A DNA stretch of 64,000 bases from Ruminococcus gauvreauii (GCF_025151995.1 NZ_CP102290.1:1612001-1676000); one strand, 5' to 3'. Shown: positions 43,863 through 52,719, counted from the first letter of the stretch. A program made the numbers and translations. The notes: generated from the sequence alone by a model not told the origin.

Positions 43863-43891
43863 ATTATACCAAATCAATTTTGCCGTGGCAA
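43863..43891 (-). promoter_or_regulatory. Promoter of the Rpn-like gene
   Basis: Minus strand TTGCCA (43891-43886), 17-base spacer, perfect TATAAT (43868-43863). Confidence 0.8.
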
Positions 43892-43945
43892 TTGAATAAA
43901 GCACCCCTGCATTTAATTTTTCAATTTATACTAATTGGAATTTAC

Positions 43946-43979
43946 GGCCGAACGGCCTTGAACGCCAGTTTATACTGGC
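43946..43979. repeat. Two short hairpins in a gene-free stretch
   Basis: GGCCGAACGGCC (43946-43957) and GCCAGTTTATACTGGC (43964-43979) are small inverted repeats. The 490-base gap (43822-44312) holds these, the Rpn promoter, a terminator-like hairpin and repeat copy 2. I see no gene in it. Confidence 0.55.
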
Positions 43980-44084
43980 TGTTGATTTTGTTTTTTACTG
44001 TAACATAATTGTTTGCAAAAGTCAAGTTATATGGCTGATAAGAGGACAGAAACGGCGGCCATAGCTATCTCAAAAGCGTGTTGA

Positions 44085-44121
44085 GCGGCAGGATAGAAAA
44101 ACTTATCCCGCCGCCCTTTTT
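44085..44121 (+). terminator. Terminator-like hairpin next to repeat copy 2
   Basis: GCGGC-GGATA and TATCC-GCCGC pair across an A-rich loop and are followed by CCTTTTT on the plus strand. No plus-strand gene is visible upstream, so it may belong to an unseen RNA or to the repeat element. Confidence 0.5.
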
Positions 44122-44122
44122 A

Positions 44123-44254
44123 GAATGTTTGCAGGGTGCTGAGTGCCAGTGGCACTCGTTTAGCACTGACCGAAGCGGAGCGGAGATGTGGGAGCACATC
44201 GTGCGAAGCAATCCGCGGCATCAGTTGGGGGGTAAAATACCTTTTGACCCCAAC
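44123..44254 (+). repeat. Dispersed 131-bp structured repeat, copy 2
   Basis: Nearly identical to 38568-38698. The differences include GCCTT/ACATC and one inserted T, and they leave the nested stem and the terminal G4/C4 hairpin intact. Such compensated conservation suggests a structured element. Confidence 0.8.
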
Positions 44255-44312
44255 TCATTATATTAATCAGAAAACTTCTGCAGTGCAAACCACAGCTTAT
44301 CATGAAAATCTG

Positions 44313-45605
44313 TCAGGGCATGGCTGCACTTACCAGATGTCCGACAGGCGCCACGCAGAGAGCACAGAAAAGTATCGCACCGGACAAAACCGCATATTGT
44401 ACAAACGGCAGCTCACGGCGCTGCTGCACAACATTCAGTACAAATACAATAGCTATCCACAGCATAAACACGCTGGTCAAAATCCGTTTTACGGTAAACC
44501 CATATGCAGAAATATACAGCAGCATCTTGCTGGCGGCAGTGAGAATCAGCAGAAGTGTCAGCACAGACATCAGTACATTCAGCCAGCGGAGAACTTTGTT
44601 TTCCCTGCGCACCGTTTTGGAAAAAGAATTGGCGCCCAGCAATACCGCGATATTCAGCAATGAGATCTGGCACAGCTCGAAAAATCCCTGCCTGGCATAT
44701 TGCGCATAAGTAAAATTTTCCGGTCTGAGCCCCGCAAATGCCGAGAACAGATAAGAACTCTGCAGTCCGATAAACACCAGATAAGCCGCACAGACCGCCA
44801 CAACCGCAGTGCTGACTGCCACATCCGGAACCGCGTGAAGTTTCATAACCACGGCGCTGGCACTGTCCTTATGAAAATGGCTGGTACTCTTCCTGATAAT
44901 TCCTCCGTAGGCCAGACCGAACAGATACGCCGCCACGGGCACAGACAGCAGGAAGCGAAGAAAATACCCCAGACAGTTTCTCCAGAAATAATCCATACCC
45001 TGCCGCACTAAAATCTGAAATCCGGCGTCAGCCCTGCCCAGAAGCGGCAGCGCCACTGCAAGAACCGGCATTGCAATGCCAAGTCCCAGGAGCATGCCCG
45101 CCATCCGCCGCCCGGAACGCGTTCTTCGAACGCCTCCGCGCAGCTCCCTCCAGTAACAGCAGATATGCCTGAAAGGCACATCCACAGCCGCATGCCAGAC
45201 ATCAACCAGAATCCACTGTGACGTCTCGTGTTGTTCAATCAGTGCCCCTGATGCCGAAAGCGTCCAGTATGCAGTCGTAACCAGCAGTACAAGTACCTGC
45301 AGAACAGGCATAATGCTCCAGAAAGCATATGGGATTGCGATGGCTCCCATCACCGCCAGCCAGAACCAGCTCTCCGCTGCCATTCGTTTATTCTCCTTTC
45401 GCAGCCAGAATATGACTACTGCCGCATATGCGGCAGTAATCAGCGGAATATTCCGGCGGAAGTGACTGTCATAGCCGAAGTCCGTAAATACGCAGACAAA
45501 CCCATATCCCAGCAGCAGGTACATCCACACGAATATCCAATGATTTTTGAGCGTACTTTCACAGGGTAAGCCGCTTTCGCTGCTCACCAGATTTAGATTT
45601 TCCAT
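44313..45605 (-). CDS. DUF4153/DUF4173-like polytopic membrane protein
   Basis: A 430-residue protein with about ten to eleven membrane helices and a central cytoplasmic linker (REL-RGGVRRTRSGRR). The block LRPENFTYAQYARQGFFELCQISLLN is typical of the DUF4153/DUF4173 families, whose function is unknown. The ATG at 45605 is preceded by AGGAGG; the 22 extra residues of the longer frame have no site. It is the last gene of a three-gene unit with a small regulator and a DUF2975 protein. Confidence 0.8.
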   Translation of the reverse strand: MENLNLVSSESGLPCESTLKNHWIFVWMYLLLGYGFVCVFTDFGYDSHFRRNIPLITAAYAAVVIFWLRKENKRMAAESWFWLAVMGAIAIPYAFWSIMPVLQVLVLLVTTAYWTLSASGALIEQHETSQWILVDVWHAAVDVPFRHICCYWRELRGGVRRTRSGRRMAGMLLGLGIAMPVLAVALPLLGRADAGFQILVRQGMDYFWRNCLGYFLRFLLSVPVAAYLFGLAYGGIIRKSTSHFHKDSASAVVMKLHAVPDVAVSTAVVAVCAAYLVFIGLQSSYLFSAFAGLRPENFTYAQYARQGFFELCQISLLNIAVLLGANSFSKTVRRENKVLRWLNVLMSVLTLLLILTAASKMLLYISAYGFTVKRILTSVFMLWIAIVFVLNVVQQRRELPFVQYAVLSGAILFCALCVAPVGHLVSAAMP

Positions 45606-45621
45606 ATTTTTTCCTCCTGTG

Positions 45622-45828
45622 TTAATCTTTCCGATACTCCAGGATATCTCCCGGCTGACACTGAAGAACACTGCACAGTGCCTCCAGTGTAGAAAAACGG
45701 ACAGCTTTTGCCTTGCCGTTTTTCAGAATTGACAGATTTGCCGGAGTGATCCCCACCTCTTTAGCCAGATCACCGGCGCTGATTTTCCGACGTGCCATCA
45801 TCACATCGATATTTACAATTATGGACAT
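45622..45828 (-). CDS. YozG-like XRE-family small transcriptional regulator
   Basis: A 68-residue helix-turn-helix protein (VNIDVMMARRKISAGDLAKEVGITPANLSILKNGKAKAVRFSTLEALCSVLQCQPGDILEY). The single HTH fills the whole protein, as in YozG. It lies 15 bases after the DUF2975 gene and 16 before the membrane gene, and AAGGGATG precedes the ATG. This trio is a recurrent Firmicutes arrangement in which the regulator probably controls its own operon. Confidence 0.9.
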   Translation of the reverse strand: MSIIVNIDVMMARRKISAGDLAKEVGITPANLSILKNGKAKAVRFSTLEALCSVLQCQPGDILEYRKD

Positions 45829-45843
45829 ACTGGCACATCCCTT

Positions 45844-46296
45844 CTATATGGTATAGTCATTTTCTTCTTTTAACGCCAGGGCCTCAGCGAATACATTCTT
45901 GATTACGCGCAGGATCAGACTCATAAAAACCGCCATAACTGCCAGCGCCAGAAACGGCAGATAATAAACGGCGCTGATCAGGCAAATCAGGCCTGCAATC
46001 AGGCAGCACCAGGAAAGCCCTCTCAGACACCTGACATTCCCCTGCTGAAACACATCTCCTCTTTTGATATTCGAAAGCAGACGATACAGCAAAATGAGTG
46101 CGGCTGTCACCGGGAAGACCGTCGTATAGGTACTGGTAAGAAAATATGGCAGCGTGCCGTCAAGAATTTCTCCCCGTGTTTCTATAAACATCCGGAATAC
46201 CCAGGGTGCACCCACTGATCCTGCCGCCAGCAATACAGCAAAAATCCATACACATACCTGTGATAATGCGAGACTCTTATCTTTGTTCCAGTTCAT
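45844..46296 (-). CDS. DUF2975 membrane protein
   Basis: A 150-residue protein with four membrane helices and a short cytoplasmic C-terminal tail (VIKNVFAEALALKEENDYTI) that is the signature of DUF2975. It is commonly paired with a YozG-type regulator, as here, and may modulate it from the membrane; the mechanism is unknown. The ATG at 46296 has AAGGAGT upstream, and there is a near-consensus promoter about 60 bases before it. Confidence 0.88.
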   Translation of the reverse strand: MNWNKDKSLALSQVCVWIFAVLLAAGSVGAPWVFRMFIETRGEILDGTLPYFLTSTYTTVFPVTAALILLYRLLSNIKRGDVFQQGNVRCLRGLSWCCLIAGLICLISAVYYLPFLALAVMAVFMSLILRVIKNVFAEALALKEENDYTI

Positions 46297-46353
46297 GTTT
46301 CTACTCCTTTGACAATCATTCATTATCTATGAATCCCCTTGTTCCTGAACTGT

Positions 46354-46382
46354 ATTATACCACCCACTACACTGTTTTTCAA
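46354..46382 (-). promoter_or_regulatory. Promoter of the DUF2975-YozG-DUF4173 operon
   Basis: Minus strand TTGAAA (46382-46377), 17-base spacer, perfect TATAAT (46359-46354). Confidence 0.8.
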
Positions 46383-46449
46383 TAGTTATTTATTGTTTAA
46401 CGATAAATATTTTTCGTATTGCGAAAAACTAAGGAGGAGTAAACTCACA

Positions 46450-46592
46450 TGTAAGATGAGATGCCACTTTGTAAGTTGAAATGCCATCTTTGTAATTGAC
46501 AATTGAATATTTGTAAACGAAAAGCCACTTTTGTACTCGAAATGCATGTTTTGTAGACCAGAAGCCACTTTTGCAACCGAAATGCCATTTGA
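46450..46592 (+). repeat. Seven tandem 20-21 bp degenerate repeats at the left element end
   Basis: TG starts at 46450, 46470, 46491, 46512, 46532, 46552 and 46572. The unit pattern is TGTAAnCGAAATGCCACTTT. One clear inverted copy is at 48210-48229 at the right end. There are no spacers, so this is not a CRISPR. The period equals two helix turns, as expected for binding sites of a transposase on one face of the DNA. Confidence 0.75.
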
Positions 46593-46728
46593 TTTTTTGC
46601 TTTTATTGTCGTATGATGATAAAATAAAGTATGCCAAAGGGAGGTCGACTCCCTCTCGATTCTTTTGTAATCGGAGAATCCACCCCTAATTCCTTAGACA
46701 GATTAGACGTTGACGGCATGCAAATTTA

Positions 46729-48027
46729 TTATTTTTTGAGAAGGGCTGGTTTTAGCATGATGTCTCCGGCGGCTACCGGAGCACATCCAAGTTTATGCAA
46801 AACCTCTTCTCCATGATAAAAGCTGAAGGTTTCGTAGGGACTACGATTATTCAGCTTTTTTCTTTTGTAAGAATTAATGTGATTCATCATCAGGCTGATA
46901 TCGTCCTGTGTAAGATTTCCAAAGCCTGTTCCTTTGGGAAGGACTCTGCGTATCAGTTCATGATTTACTTCGATTGCACCCTTTTGGTATGGACTTCCTG
47001 CATCACAATAAAACACTCTGGTCCTAAGGCTTTTGAATCGTTCATTTCCATACTCAATTGCTTTGGGATTTGAAAATTCGCTTCCGTTGTCGGTCAGAAT
47101 CACTGGAAACAGCTTTTTGAATATATCCTGCCCAAGGGTTTGGTACAGTACATCATAAATATCAGTTACTGATTTTGAAGTATTCGCATCACGTAGAAAA
47201 GTGAGCATGAAGCTGCATTCCACAAAATGGAGTGTAAGAAGGCATTTCCCTCCCTTTTCCCCGATGACAGAATCCATCTGCACAATGTTTATGTCAGGAT
47301 TCTTTTCAAGGAACTCACAGAAATTCTTATAATTGCGGTCTATACGGCAGCCCTTATCGACCTTGAATTCTGGCTTTTTGTATCGTCCCCGGAACTTTAC
47401 TTTTCGGGGCAGATCAATGTTCCTGACATCGAAGAGACAAGCATCAATGTAGTTGTAGATTGTCTTTTCACTGCACATCAACTCATCCTGATGATTGATA
47501 TAGATCTGGTTAACAGACTGCCCCTGTTCCACAAGAGGCGTAATGATTTTATTCAGTCTGCTGACTTCCTCTTCTGAAACACACAGACCACTTCTTGAAG
47601 AAGAAATCTTTTCATGTGCACAGAGGTGGGCATGCTCTGCATCATAAATATTTTTTAGAAGTGAACACTTATCAATGCTTTCACAGCCATTACAGACATA
47701 GGGCACCCGAAATCTCGCCATGCAGATTTCTTCCAGAAAGTCTGTACAGTTGGAATTGCAGGATTGACAGAGCTTACAGTAGATATTTGATTTCCGTGTA
47801 CACTCTTTTCCACAGATTTTTTTCTTCCTGCAATCAAATCTATTTTTGCAGGCATTATAAGGGAAACCAGGATAACCAGTAGCAATAAGCGAGCTGTAAT
47901 TACGTACTTCTCTGGAGATAGTAGTTGGATTTTTGTCCATGCGGCGTGCGATCTCCTTAAATGACAAAGAATCTTTGAGATATTTTTGCAGGCTGAGCCT
48001 GTCTTCGTAAGTAAAAAATTTAGGCAT
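46729..48027 (-). CDS. IS30-family transposase
   Basis: A 432-residue DDE transposase. The N-terminus has the IS30-type helix-turn-helix (YEDRLSLQKYLKDSLSFKEIARRMDKNPTTISREVRN), followed by a Cys-rich zinc-binding region (CRKKKICGKECTRKSNIYCKLC and CNGC). The catalytic core has MDSVIG, ILTDNGSEF and GAIEVNHELIRR, supplying D, D and E. GGAGGATATAGG precedes the ATG. The frame is intact. A hairpin (CCTATATCCT / AGGATATAGG, about 48029-48069) lies just upstream and could block read-in transcription. Confidence 0.9.
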   Translation of the reverse strand: MPKFFTYEDRLSLQKYLKDSLSFKEIARRMDKNPTTISREVRNYSSLIATGYPGFPYNACKNRFDCRKKKICGKECTRKSNIYCKLCQSCNSNCTDFLEEICMARFRVPYVCNGCESIDKCSLLKNIYDAEHAHLCAHEKISSSRSGLCVSEEEVSRLNKIITPLVEQGQSVNQIYINHQDELMCSEKTIYNYIDACLFDVRNIDLPRKVKFRGRYKKPEFKVDKGCRIDRNYKNFCEFLEKNPDINIVQMDSVIGEKGGKCLLTLHFVECSFMLTFLRDANTSKSVTDIYDVLYQTLGQDIFKKLFPVILTDNGSEFSNPKAIEYGNERFKSLRTRVFYCDAGSPYQKGAIEVNHELIRRVLPKGTGFGNLTQDDISLMMNHINSYKRKKLNNRSPYETFSFYHGEEVLHKLGCAPVAAGDIMLKPALLKK

Positions 48028-48256
48028 CCTATATCCTCCGTTCTGCCGCCAACCCTTTTAGGATATAGGAATAGATTATACTAAGGAATCGGAAAAGACT
48101 GGTAATTTCATCAAAACAATGAGGCAATACCCATTTTTTTATAAGCCAGAATGCAACCTACTGGCACATATATTTTATTGAACAAACATAATTCAATTAG
48201 GAATCGGAAGGGTTGCATTTCGATTTACAATTGAGGTTAAGGAGGAGTAAAATTAA

Positions 48257-48290
48257 AGGAAGAACAGATATGCCGCTATCTGTTCTTCCT
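48257..48290 (-). terminator. Terminator of the sulfatase operon, overlapping the regulator's end
   Basis: A perfect 14-bp stem (48257-48270 and 48277-48290) with a 6-base loop, followed on the minus strand by TTTAATTTT. The stop codon of the response-regulator gene (48276-48278) is within it, so the last codons form one arm. Confidence 0.88.
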
Positions 48291-49727
48291 CGTCTCATTG
48301 GGGTTCTCCCCATAAACTTTTTTGTATGTGGCAGAAAAATAACTGTCGTTGTTAAACCCTACATCGCGGGCAATATCAGTGATGGACTGTTCCGTCTCCA
48401 CGAGGAGCTTCCGCGCCGCTTCCATCCGCAGCTGCAGCAAATATTCCGAAAATTTCTTCCCGGTCTCCTTTTTAAAACGTCTGCTGAAATAATCCTGATT
48501 CAGGTGGACAGATTCCGCAACCTCCGTAAGGGTAAGGTTTCGGCTGAAATTCCCCTGCATATACCAGAGTGCATCATTGATGGCCTGAGAATATGCGCCG
48601 GCCTGAAGATCGGATGCCTCAATTGCCTGAAATATATCATTTTGCAGTTCTTCAATATTCCCGGACGTTTTGATGTTGCCGAAATCCTGTCTGCTGCCGC
48701 TCTGTACCGCATAGTCGCTGAGTACGGAATACAACGTCTGTTTGAGAAGATGGATACTGACATTCGCCTCCACCGCATACGCCAGGATGTCCGGTATCAG
48801 CTCAAACAATTTTTTATAGTTCTTTCCCTCGATCAGATGATATGCCCGGTTCGCAAAAGCCTGCATTTCTATCTTCCTGCTCTTCACAGCCCCCTGTGCC
48901 GCCTGGCGGCTCGGCGGCAGGTATTTTCCATAAAACTCCATGCTGTAGGATTCGCACGCCTCCATTACCGCCTTCCTGAGCATATTGATACGGTGATAGA
49001 TGGTGCTTGCTCCTACCGGTCCGTTCACCTCTCTTCTGAATCCGTTTACGATTTTCTGTACTTCCTCATGCAGCTGATTCCCGGACCCGCCCGACAGATT
49101 TGCGATCAGTATGATCTCATACTCATGATACGGGAAAATCTCCTGGTTCTCCAGCAGTGCGTGGCGAAAGGATATGATCTTCTGCAGATTCTGATTTGAA
49201 TTACTGAAAGACAGCGCGATAAACGCTTTGTCTTTGAGGAAAATCTTGTGTTTTTCCAGATCATAGGAATCAAATAGCAGTGTCTCCTCGCCCTCCATCA
49301 GCTGTATGAAATAAGAATCGCTCTCCAGATGGTGCAGGGATTCTTCCGCAGCCTTCTTTCTTTTTTCCTGTACCGCCCGGAGCAGATTTTCCATAAAAGG
49401 AAGACTGATCTCATCCTTCAGAATATAATTGTCCGCCTGAAGCTTGATTGCTGTCCTTGCAAATTCAAAATCATTGTGACATGTCAGCATGAAGACGGAA
49501 ACCTCAGGATGCTCTGCCTTGACCTGCTCCAGTAGCTCCAGCCCGGTCATCTTGGGCATGGTGATATCCGCAAATATGAGATCCGGAACCTGATTTTTCA
49601 TCACTTCCAACGCCTTTTTCGCGGAATTCACACTTCCGATTACTTCATATTCCTTCCCGCACTCTGTTATCATCTGTGTAATATATTTGCGGATGGGCAC
49701 CTCATCATCTACGATCAGTATCTTCAT
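48276..49727 (-). CDS. AraC-type response regulator (YesN-like)
   Basis: A 483-residue two-component regulator. Residues 1-120 are a receiver domain (ILIVDDEV, phosphoacceptor about Asp54 in FADITMPKMTGLE, and LKDEIS). A long middle region of unknown fold follows. The last 100 residues are an AraC helix-turn-helix pair (LNQDYFSRRFKKETGKKFSEYLLQLRMEAARKLL...ITDIARDVGFNNDSYFSATYKKVYGENP). The ATG overlaps the sensor kinase stop by four bases, so the pair is coupled. It probably activates the operon that carries it. Confidence 0.92.
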   Translation of the reverse strand: MKILIVDDEVPIRKYITQMITECGKEYEVIGSVNSAKKALEVMKNQVPDLIFADITMPKMTGLELLEQVKAEHPEVSVFMLTCHNDFEFARTAIKLQADNYILKDEISLPFMENLLRAVQEKRKKAAEESLHHLESDSYFIQLMEGEETLLFDSYDLEKHKIFLKDKAFIALSFSNSNQNLQKIISFRHALLENQEIFPYHEYEIILIANLSGGSGNQLHEEVQKIVNGFRREVNGPVGASTIYHRINMLRKAVMEACESYSMEFYGKYLPPSRQAAQGAVKSRKIEMQAFANRAYHLIEGKNYKKLFELIPDILAYAVEANVSIHLLKQTLYSVLSDYAVQSGSRQDFGNIKTSGNIEELQNDIFQAIEASDLQAGAYSQAINDALWYMQGNFSRNLTLTEVAESVHLNQDYFSRRFKKETGKKFSEYLLQLRMEAARKLLVETEQSITDIARDVGFNNDSYFSATYKKVYGENPNETRKNR

Positions 49728-51517
49728 GTCTGGTTCTCCTCATCGTTAAAGTAGACGGAACGATAACCCGCGAAAACAAGTGTCACTTCCGTTCCGACAT
49801 TGACCGTACTTTTAATCTCCAGTCTCGCTCTTTCACCATAGATCAGCTGCAGCCTGCTTTTCACATTTTGAAGTCCGACGCCATGATGAGAATTCACATT
49901 CCTCTTTCCGGCGAGTACCATCTGTATCTGTTCTTCTGTCATCCCCTCTCCGTTATCATTGATGACAATATAAAGATCTTCTTCCTGTTCATACGCTGTG
50001 ATTGTGATAATTGCATTGTCTTCTTTCTCGGCAAAACCATGAAATAATGCATTTGCCGCAACAGGCTGCAGGATCATCCTCGGCACCAGCACATGTTTGA
50101 TCTCCTCCGGCATTTGGATCTGAAGAAGAAACCGTTTGTCGAACCGGTATTCCATGATCGCCATATAGTGCATCACGAGTTCAACCTCTTCATAGACCGG
50201 CACAAACTGCTTCTCCACCATCATCGGAATCCTCAGCAGCGCATTGAAATCATCCAGCATGGACATGGCTTTCCTGGATTCCCCCAGAGCGATCAGGCTT
50301 TTCAGCGTGAGCAGCGTATTCCTCAGGAAGTGAGGCTCGATCTGTGCCTGCAGAAAATCAAATTCCACCTTTCTCTTCTTGCGTTCATTGATCTTGATGT
50401 TCTGAATCAGCTCCTGTATACGTGCCAGCATCTTGTTGAAGCGCTCCGTGATGATGTTGATCTCCGCATAATCTTCCTGAACCGGAATCTCAGTAATATC
50501 ATTGTTGATATCCGGCTGAAGACTCTTGATATGTCTTGAAAACCTTGTCAGTGAATTCGTGACTTTATTGATCATCACAAAATCCAGGCCAACCATGAAA
50601 ATGGAGCAGAGCATCACCCCGGCGATGACGATAATGATCGTCCAGGAATAATCTTTCAGCTTGCTGGTCAGATCCAGCTCCTCCACAAATGTCCATCCGC
50701 TCTCTTCATTATGGTAATTGGAGAGCAGCACCGGCCTGTTGTTTTTCGTCTTCACCGTATAGGAATTGTACGGCCCGACTTTCTTCTCAAACGTCGGCAT
50801 ATAATAAAAGGAAAATCCAATCAGCCTTGGGTTGGAATGACTGATGACTATACCGCTCTCGTCCAGAATATAGATCACGTTGTTTTCATTCAGCGTGTTT
50901 TTATAACTTCTCAGCAGAGTCTTCTGGGACGTACTGATAATGACAATCCCGGCAGCATCGCCATCCTCATCGAATAATGTTCTGCCAAAAGACAGCAGAA
51001 TCCCTTTCTCCGAGTCCTCCCTGTTAGAAAAATTCATATACCAGCTCTCGGTTCTCGATCCGCTGATCAGATGCGTATACCGGACTGTCTTCTTCAGGGC
51101 ATCAACGCGGCTCATATCCCCGTCGGATGTATACGTACCCACATCCTTCAGAATAATATCCACCATAGAGTCAACTCCCATATTCGAAAAACACCGCTGT
51201 GTCTCCTTCATCACCAGAGCCGCCTGTGCTTCATCAAACTTTTCGATTGAATTCAGGTTGATAAATGACTGAATACCGGAATAGAGATCCGTCATCGTAT
51301 TTTTTACCGCATTCATGTTCAGCTGATTCAGATCGCTGATCTGCTGCAGGACTTTCACCTGCGTGCGCCCGATCTCATTCTTAAGAAAGTTGTACACTCC
51401 TATGGATGTGACAAGCAGCGCAATGATGATCACCAGATAATTCCCCAGCAATATCCTGGGAAGCAGCAGCTCCTTCAGGCTTCGCATCCGTTTCTTCTTC
51501 ACGTCTTTGTCCGTCAC
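49724..51517 (-). CDS. Sensor histidine kinase (YesM-like, Cache type)
   Basis: A 597-residue membrane sensor. Helices near residues 23-42 and 285-308 flank an extracytoplasmic dCache-like domain of about 240 residues; a HAMP segment, a His-kinase domain with LQAQIEPHFLRNTL (His about 396; usual form INPHFLYNTL) and a HATPase_c domain (VINDNGEGM, HHGVGLQNVKSRL) follow. The outer domain could bind the organosulfate or its binding protein. The frame opens with a GTG at 51517 with AGAGGG just before it; an ATG ten codons later is the alternative start. It begins 25 bases after the sulfatase-maturase gene. Confidence 0.9.
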   Translation of the reverse strand: MTDKDVKKKRMRSLKELLLPRILLGNYLVIIIALLVTSIGVYNFLKNEIGRTQVKVLQQISDLNQLNMNAVKNTMTDLYSGIQSFINLNSIEKFDEAQAALVMKETQRCFSNMGVDSMVDIILKDVGTYTSDGDMSRVDALKKTVRYTHLISGSRTESWYMNFSNREDSEKGILLSFGRTLFDEDGDAAGIVIISTSQKTLLRSYKNTLNENNVIYILDESGIVISHSNPRLIGFSFYYMPTFEKKVGPYNSYTVKTKNNRPVLLSNYHNEESGWTFVEELDLTSKLKDYSWTIIIVIAGVMLCSIFMVGLDFVMINKVTNSLTRFSRHIKSLQPDINNDITEIPVQEDYAEINIITERFNKMLARIQELIQNIKINERKKRKVEFDFLQAQIEPHFLRNTLLTLKSLIALGESRKAMSMLDDFNALLRIPMMVEKQFVPVYEEVELVMHYMAIMEYRFDKRFLLQIQMPEEIKHVLVPRMILQPVAANALFHGFAEKEDNAIITITAYEQEEDLYIVINDNGEGMTEEQIQMVLAGKRNVNSHHGVGLQNVKSRLQLIYGERARLEIKSTVNVGTEVTLVFAGYRSVYFNDEENQT

Positions 51518-51542
51518 CCCTCTTCTCTGTCAGTATCTTCCG

Positions 51543-52685
51543 TCATCCCCGCATCCGCCGGTTTCGCACAATCTGCAGAACATCCCTCAGCTGCTTTTCC
51601 CGTTCAGAAAAGAAGCGGTATATCGCTTTGCAGTAATAATTTTTCTGTATGCCCGGCACCTCCGTCGGCATCCGGTCTCTCCTGCAGCCGTTTCTGCACA
51701 GACTGCCGTAACGGCATGTTCTGCACTCCTCCGGTACCGGAAGCGACTCCGTGATAAACTTCTGTGCTTTCGGGCTGTCCACAATCTCCTGAAACGTCTG
51801 CTCACCCACGTTCCCCAGTTTCCACTCATCATACACGTAGAAGTCACACGGATAGATGCCTCCGTCGCCCTCCACGACGAACTGGATGCTGCAGCAGCCG
51901 TTCATATTGCACGCTTCCGGCTTTTCTCCCATCATGAGGTGAACCCAGTTATCGATATGCCGGATACTGATATAATTCCCCTGCTGAAAGTCCGCGTACC
52001 ACAGATCAAAGATATTGATCAAAAAGTCGCCGTATTCCTGTACAGACAGGTGGTAGCTCTCCGTCCCGCGCTCTTCCTCCAGGGGCTCCAGGCACGGGAT
52101 AAACTGCAGATAGCGGAAGTTCTGTTTAGAAAAAAAGCGGTACATCCGGCGGATTGACATCGCGTTTTGCCCGGTAACCACACTCAGGACATTGTACTCA
52201 ACCTCAAAACAGTTAAACAGTTCCACCGTCTGCATGACTCTTGCAAAAGTGCCCTCTCCCCTGGTGTCCACCCGGTTGCGGTCATGGACATTTGCCGGTC
52301 CATCCAGTGAAAGCCCCACGAGGAAATGGTGTCTGTGAAAAAATGCTGCCCACTTTTCATCGATCAGAAATCCGTTCGTCTGAATCGCATTATGAATATG
52401 CAGGTCTTTTTTTCCAGACTCCTTCAGATACTGTTCCTGATACCGGATAACTCTTTCGAAAAATTCAAGACCGGCAAGCGTCGGTTCCCCGCCCTGGAAA
52501 GCAAAACTCACCACATGGTCTGCATACTCGATTCCGCTTCGGATCAGCTCCCTCAGCGTCTCATCCTTCATGACTCCCATGTCGGCAACACAGCGCTGGC
52601 TGGCAATTGCGTAATAAAAACAATATTTACATCGCATATTACATTTTGATGAGGCCGGTTTGATTAAAATATTAATTGGCGGCAT
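51543..52685 (-). CDS. Anaerobic sulfatase-maturating enzyme (radical SAM/SPASM)
   Basis: Oxidises the active-site Cys (or Ser) of sulfatases to formylglycine without oxygen. The 380-residue protein begins INILIKPASSKCNMRCKYCFYY, where Cys15, Cys19 and Cys22 form the CxxxCxxC radical SAM cluster site. Other blocks are FAFQGGEPTL, AIQTNG and LSLDGP, and a C-terminal SPASM-type Cys set (CNMNGCCSIQFVVEGDGGIYPCDFYVYDEWKLG, CRTCRYGSLCRNGCRRDR) for two auxiliary clusters. AAAGGAG precedes the ATG. It is in the same operon as four Cys-type sulfatases, its predicted clients. Confidence 0.95.
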   Translation of the reverse strand: MPPINILIKPASSKCNMRCKYCFYYAIASQRCVADMGVMKDETLRELIRSGIEYADHVVSFAFQGGEPTLAGLEFFERVIRYQEQYLKESGKKDLHIHNAIQTNGFLIDEKWAAFFHRHHFLVGLSLDGPANVHDRNRVDTRGEGTFARVMQTVELFNCFEVEYNVLSVVTGQNAMSIRRMYRFFSKQNFRYLQFIPCLEPLEEERGTESYHLSVQEYGDFLINIFDLWYADFQQGNYISIRHIDNWVHLMMGEKPEACNMNGCCSIQFVVEGDGGIYPCDFYVYDEWKLGNVGEQTFQEIVDSPKAQKFITESLPVPEECRTCRYGSLCRNGCRRDRMPTEVPGIQKNYYCKAIYRFFSEREKQLRDVLQIVRNRRMRG

Positions 52686-52719
52686 ATGCTTACTCCTTTG
52701 TTAAAAGAAAGACGATAAA

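Larger units (their letters stand above)
46444..48237. mobile_element. 1.8-kb element: IS30-type transposase inside IS21-like ends
   Basis: A 14-bp direct repeat TAAGGAGGAGTAAA flanks the element (46430-46443 and 48238-48251). Its ends are inverted repeats: CTCACATGTAAGATGAGATG on the left and CTCAATTGTAAATCGAAATG on the right (complement), with 14 of 20 bases matching. Only an IS30-type transposase gene is inside. IS30 elements normally have 20-30 bp ends and 2-3 bp duplications, so it may be an IS30 copy that inserted into a relic of another element. Short ATTCCTTAG inverted repeats at 46689-46697 and 48081-48089 could be the IS30 ends. Confidence 0.6.

Noticed and set aside
43822..44312. 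A hidden small gene in the 490-base gap
   Set aside because: Short open frames there overlap the dispersed repeat or hairpins and lack ribosome sites and conserved composition between repeat copies.
46450..46592. Possible CRISPR array
   Set aside because: Units of 20-21 bp are contiguous and degenerate, with no unique spacers, and no cas genes are near. They fit transposon-end repeats.
39560..48027. A single composite transposon spanning both IS elements
   Set aside because: The two transposases are of different families and have different ends and direct repeats, so these are independent insertions.
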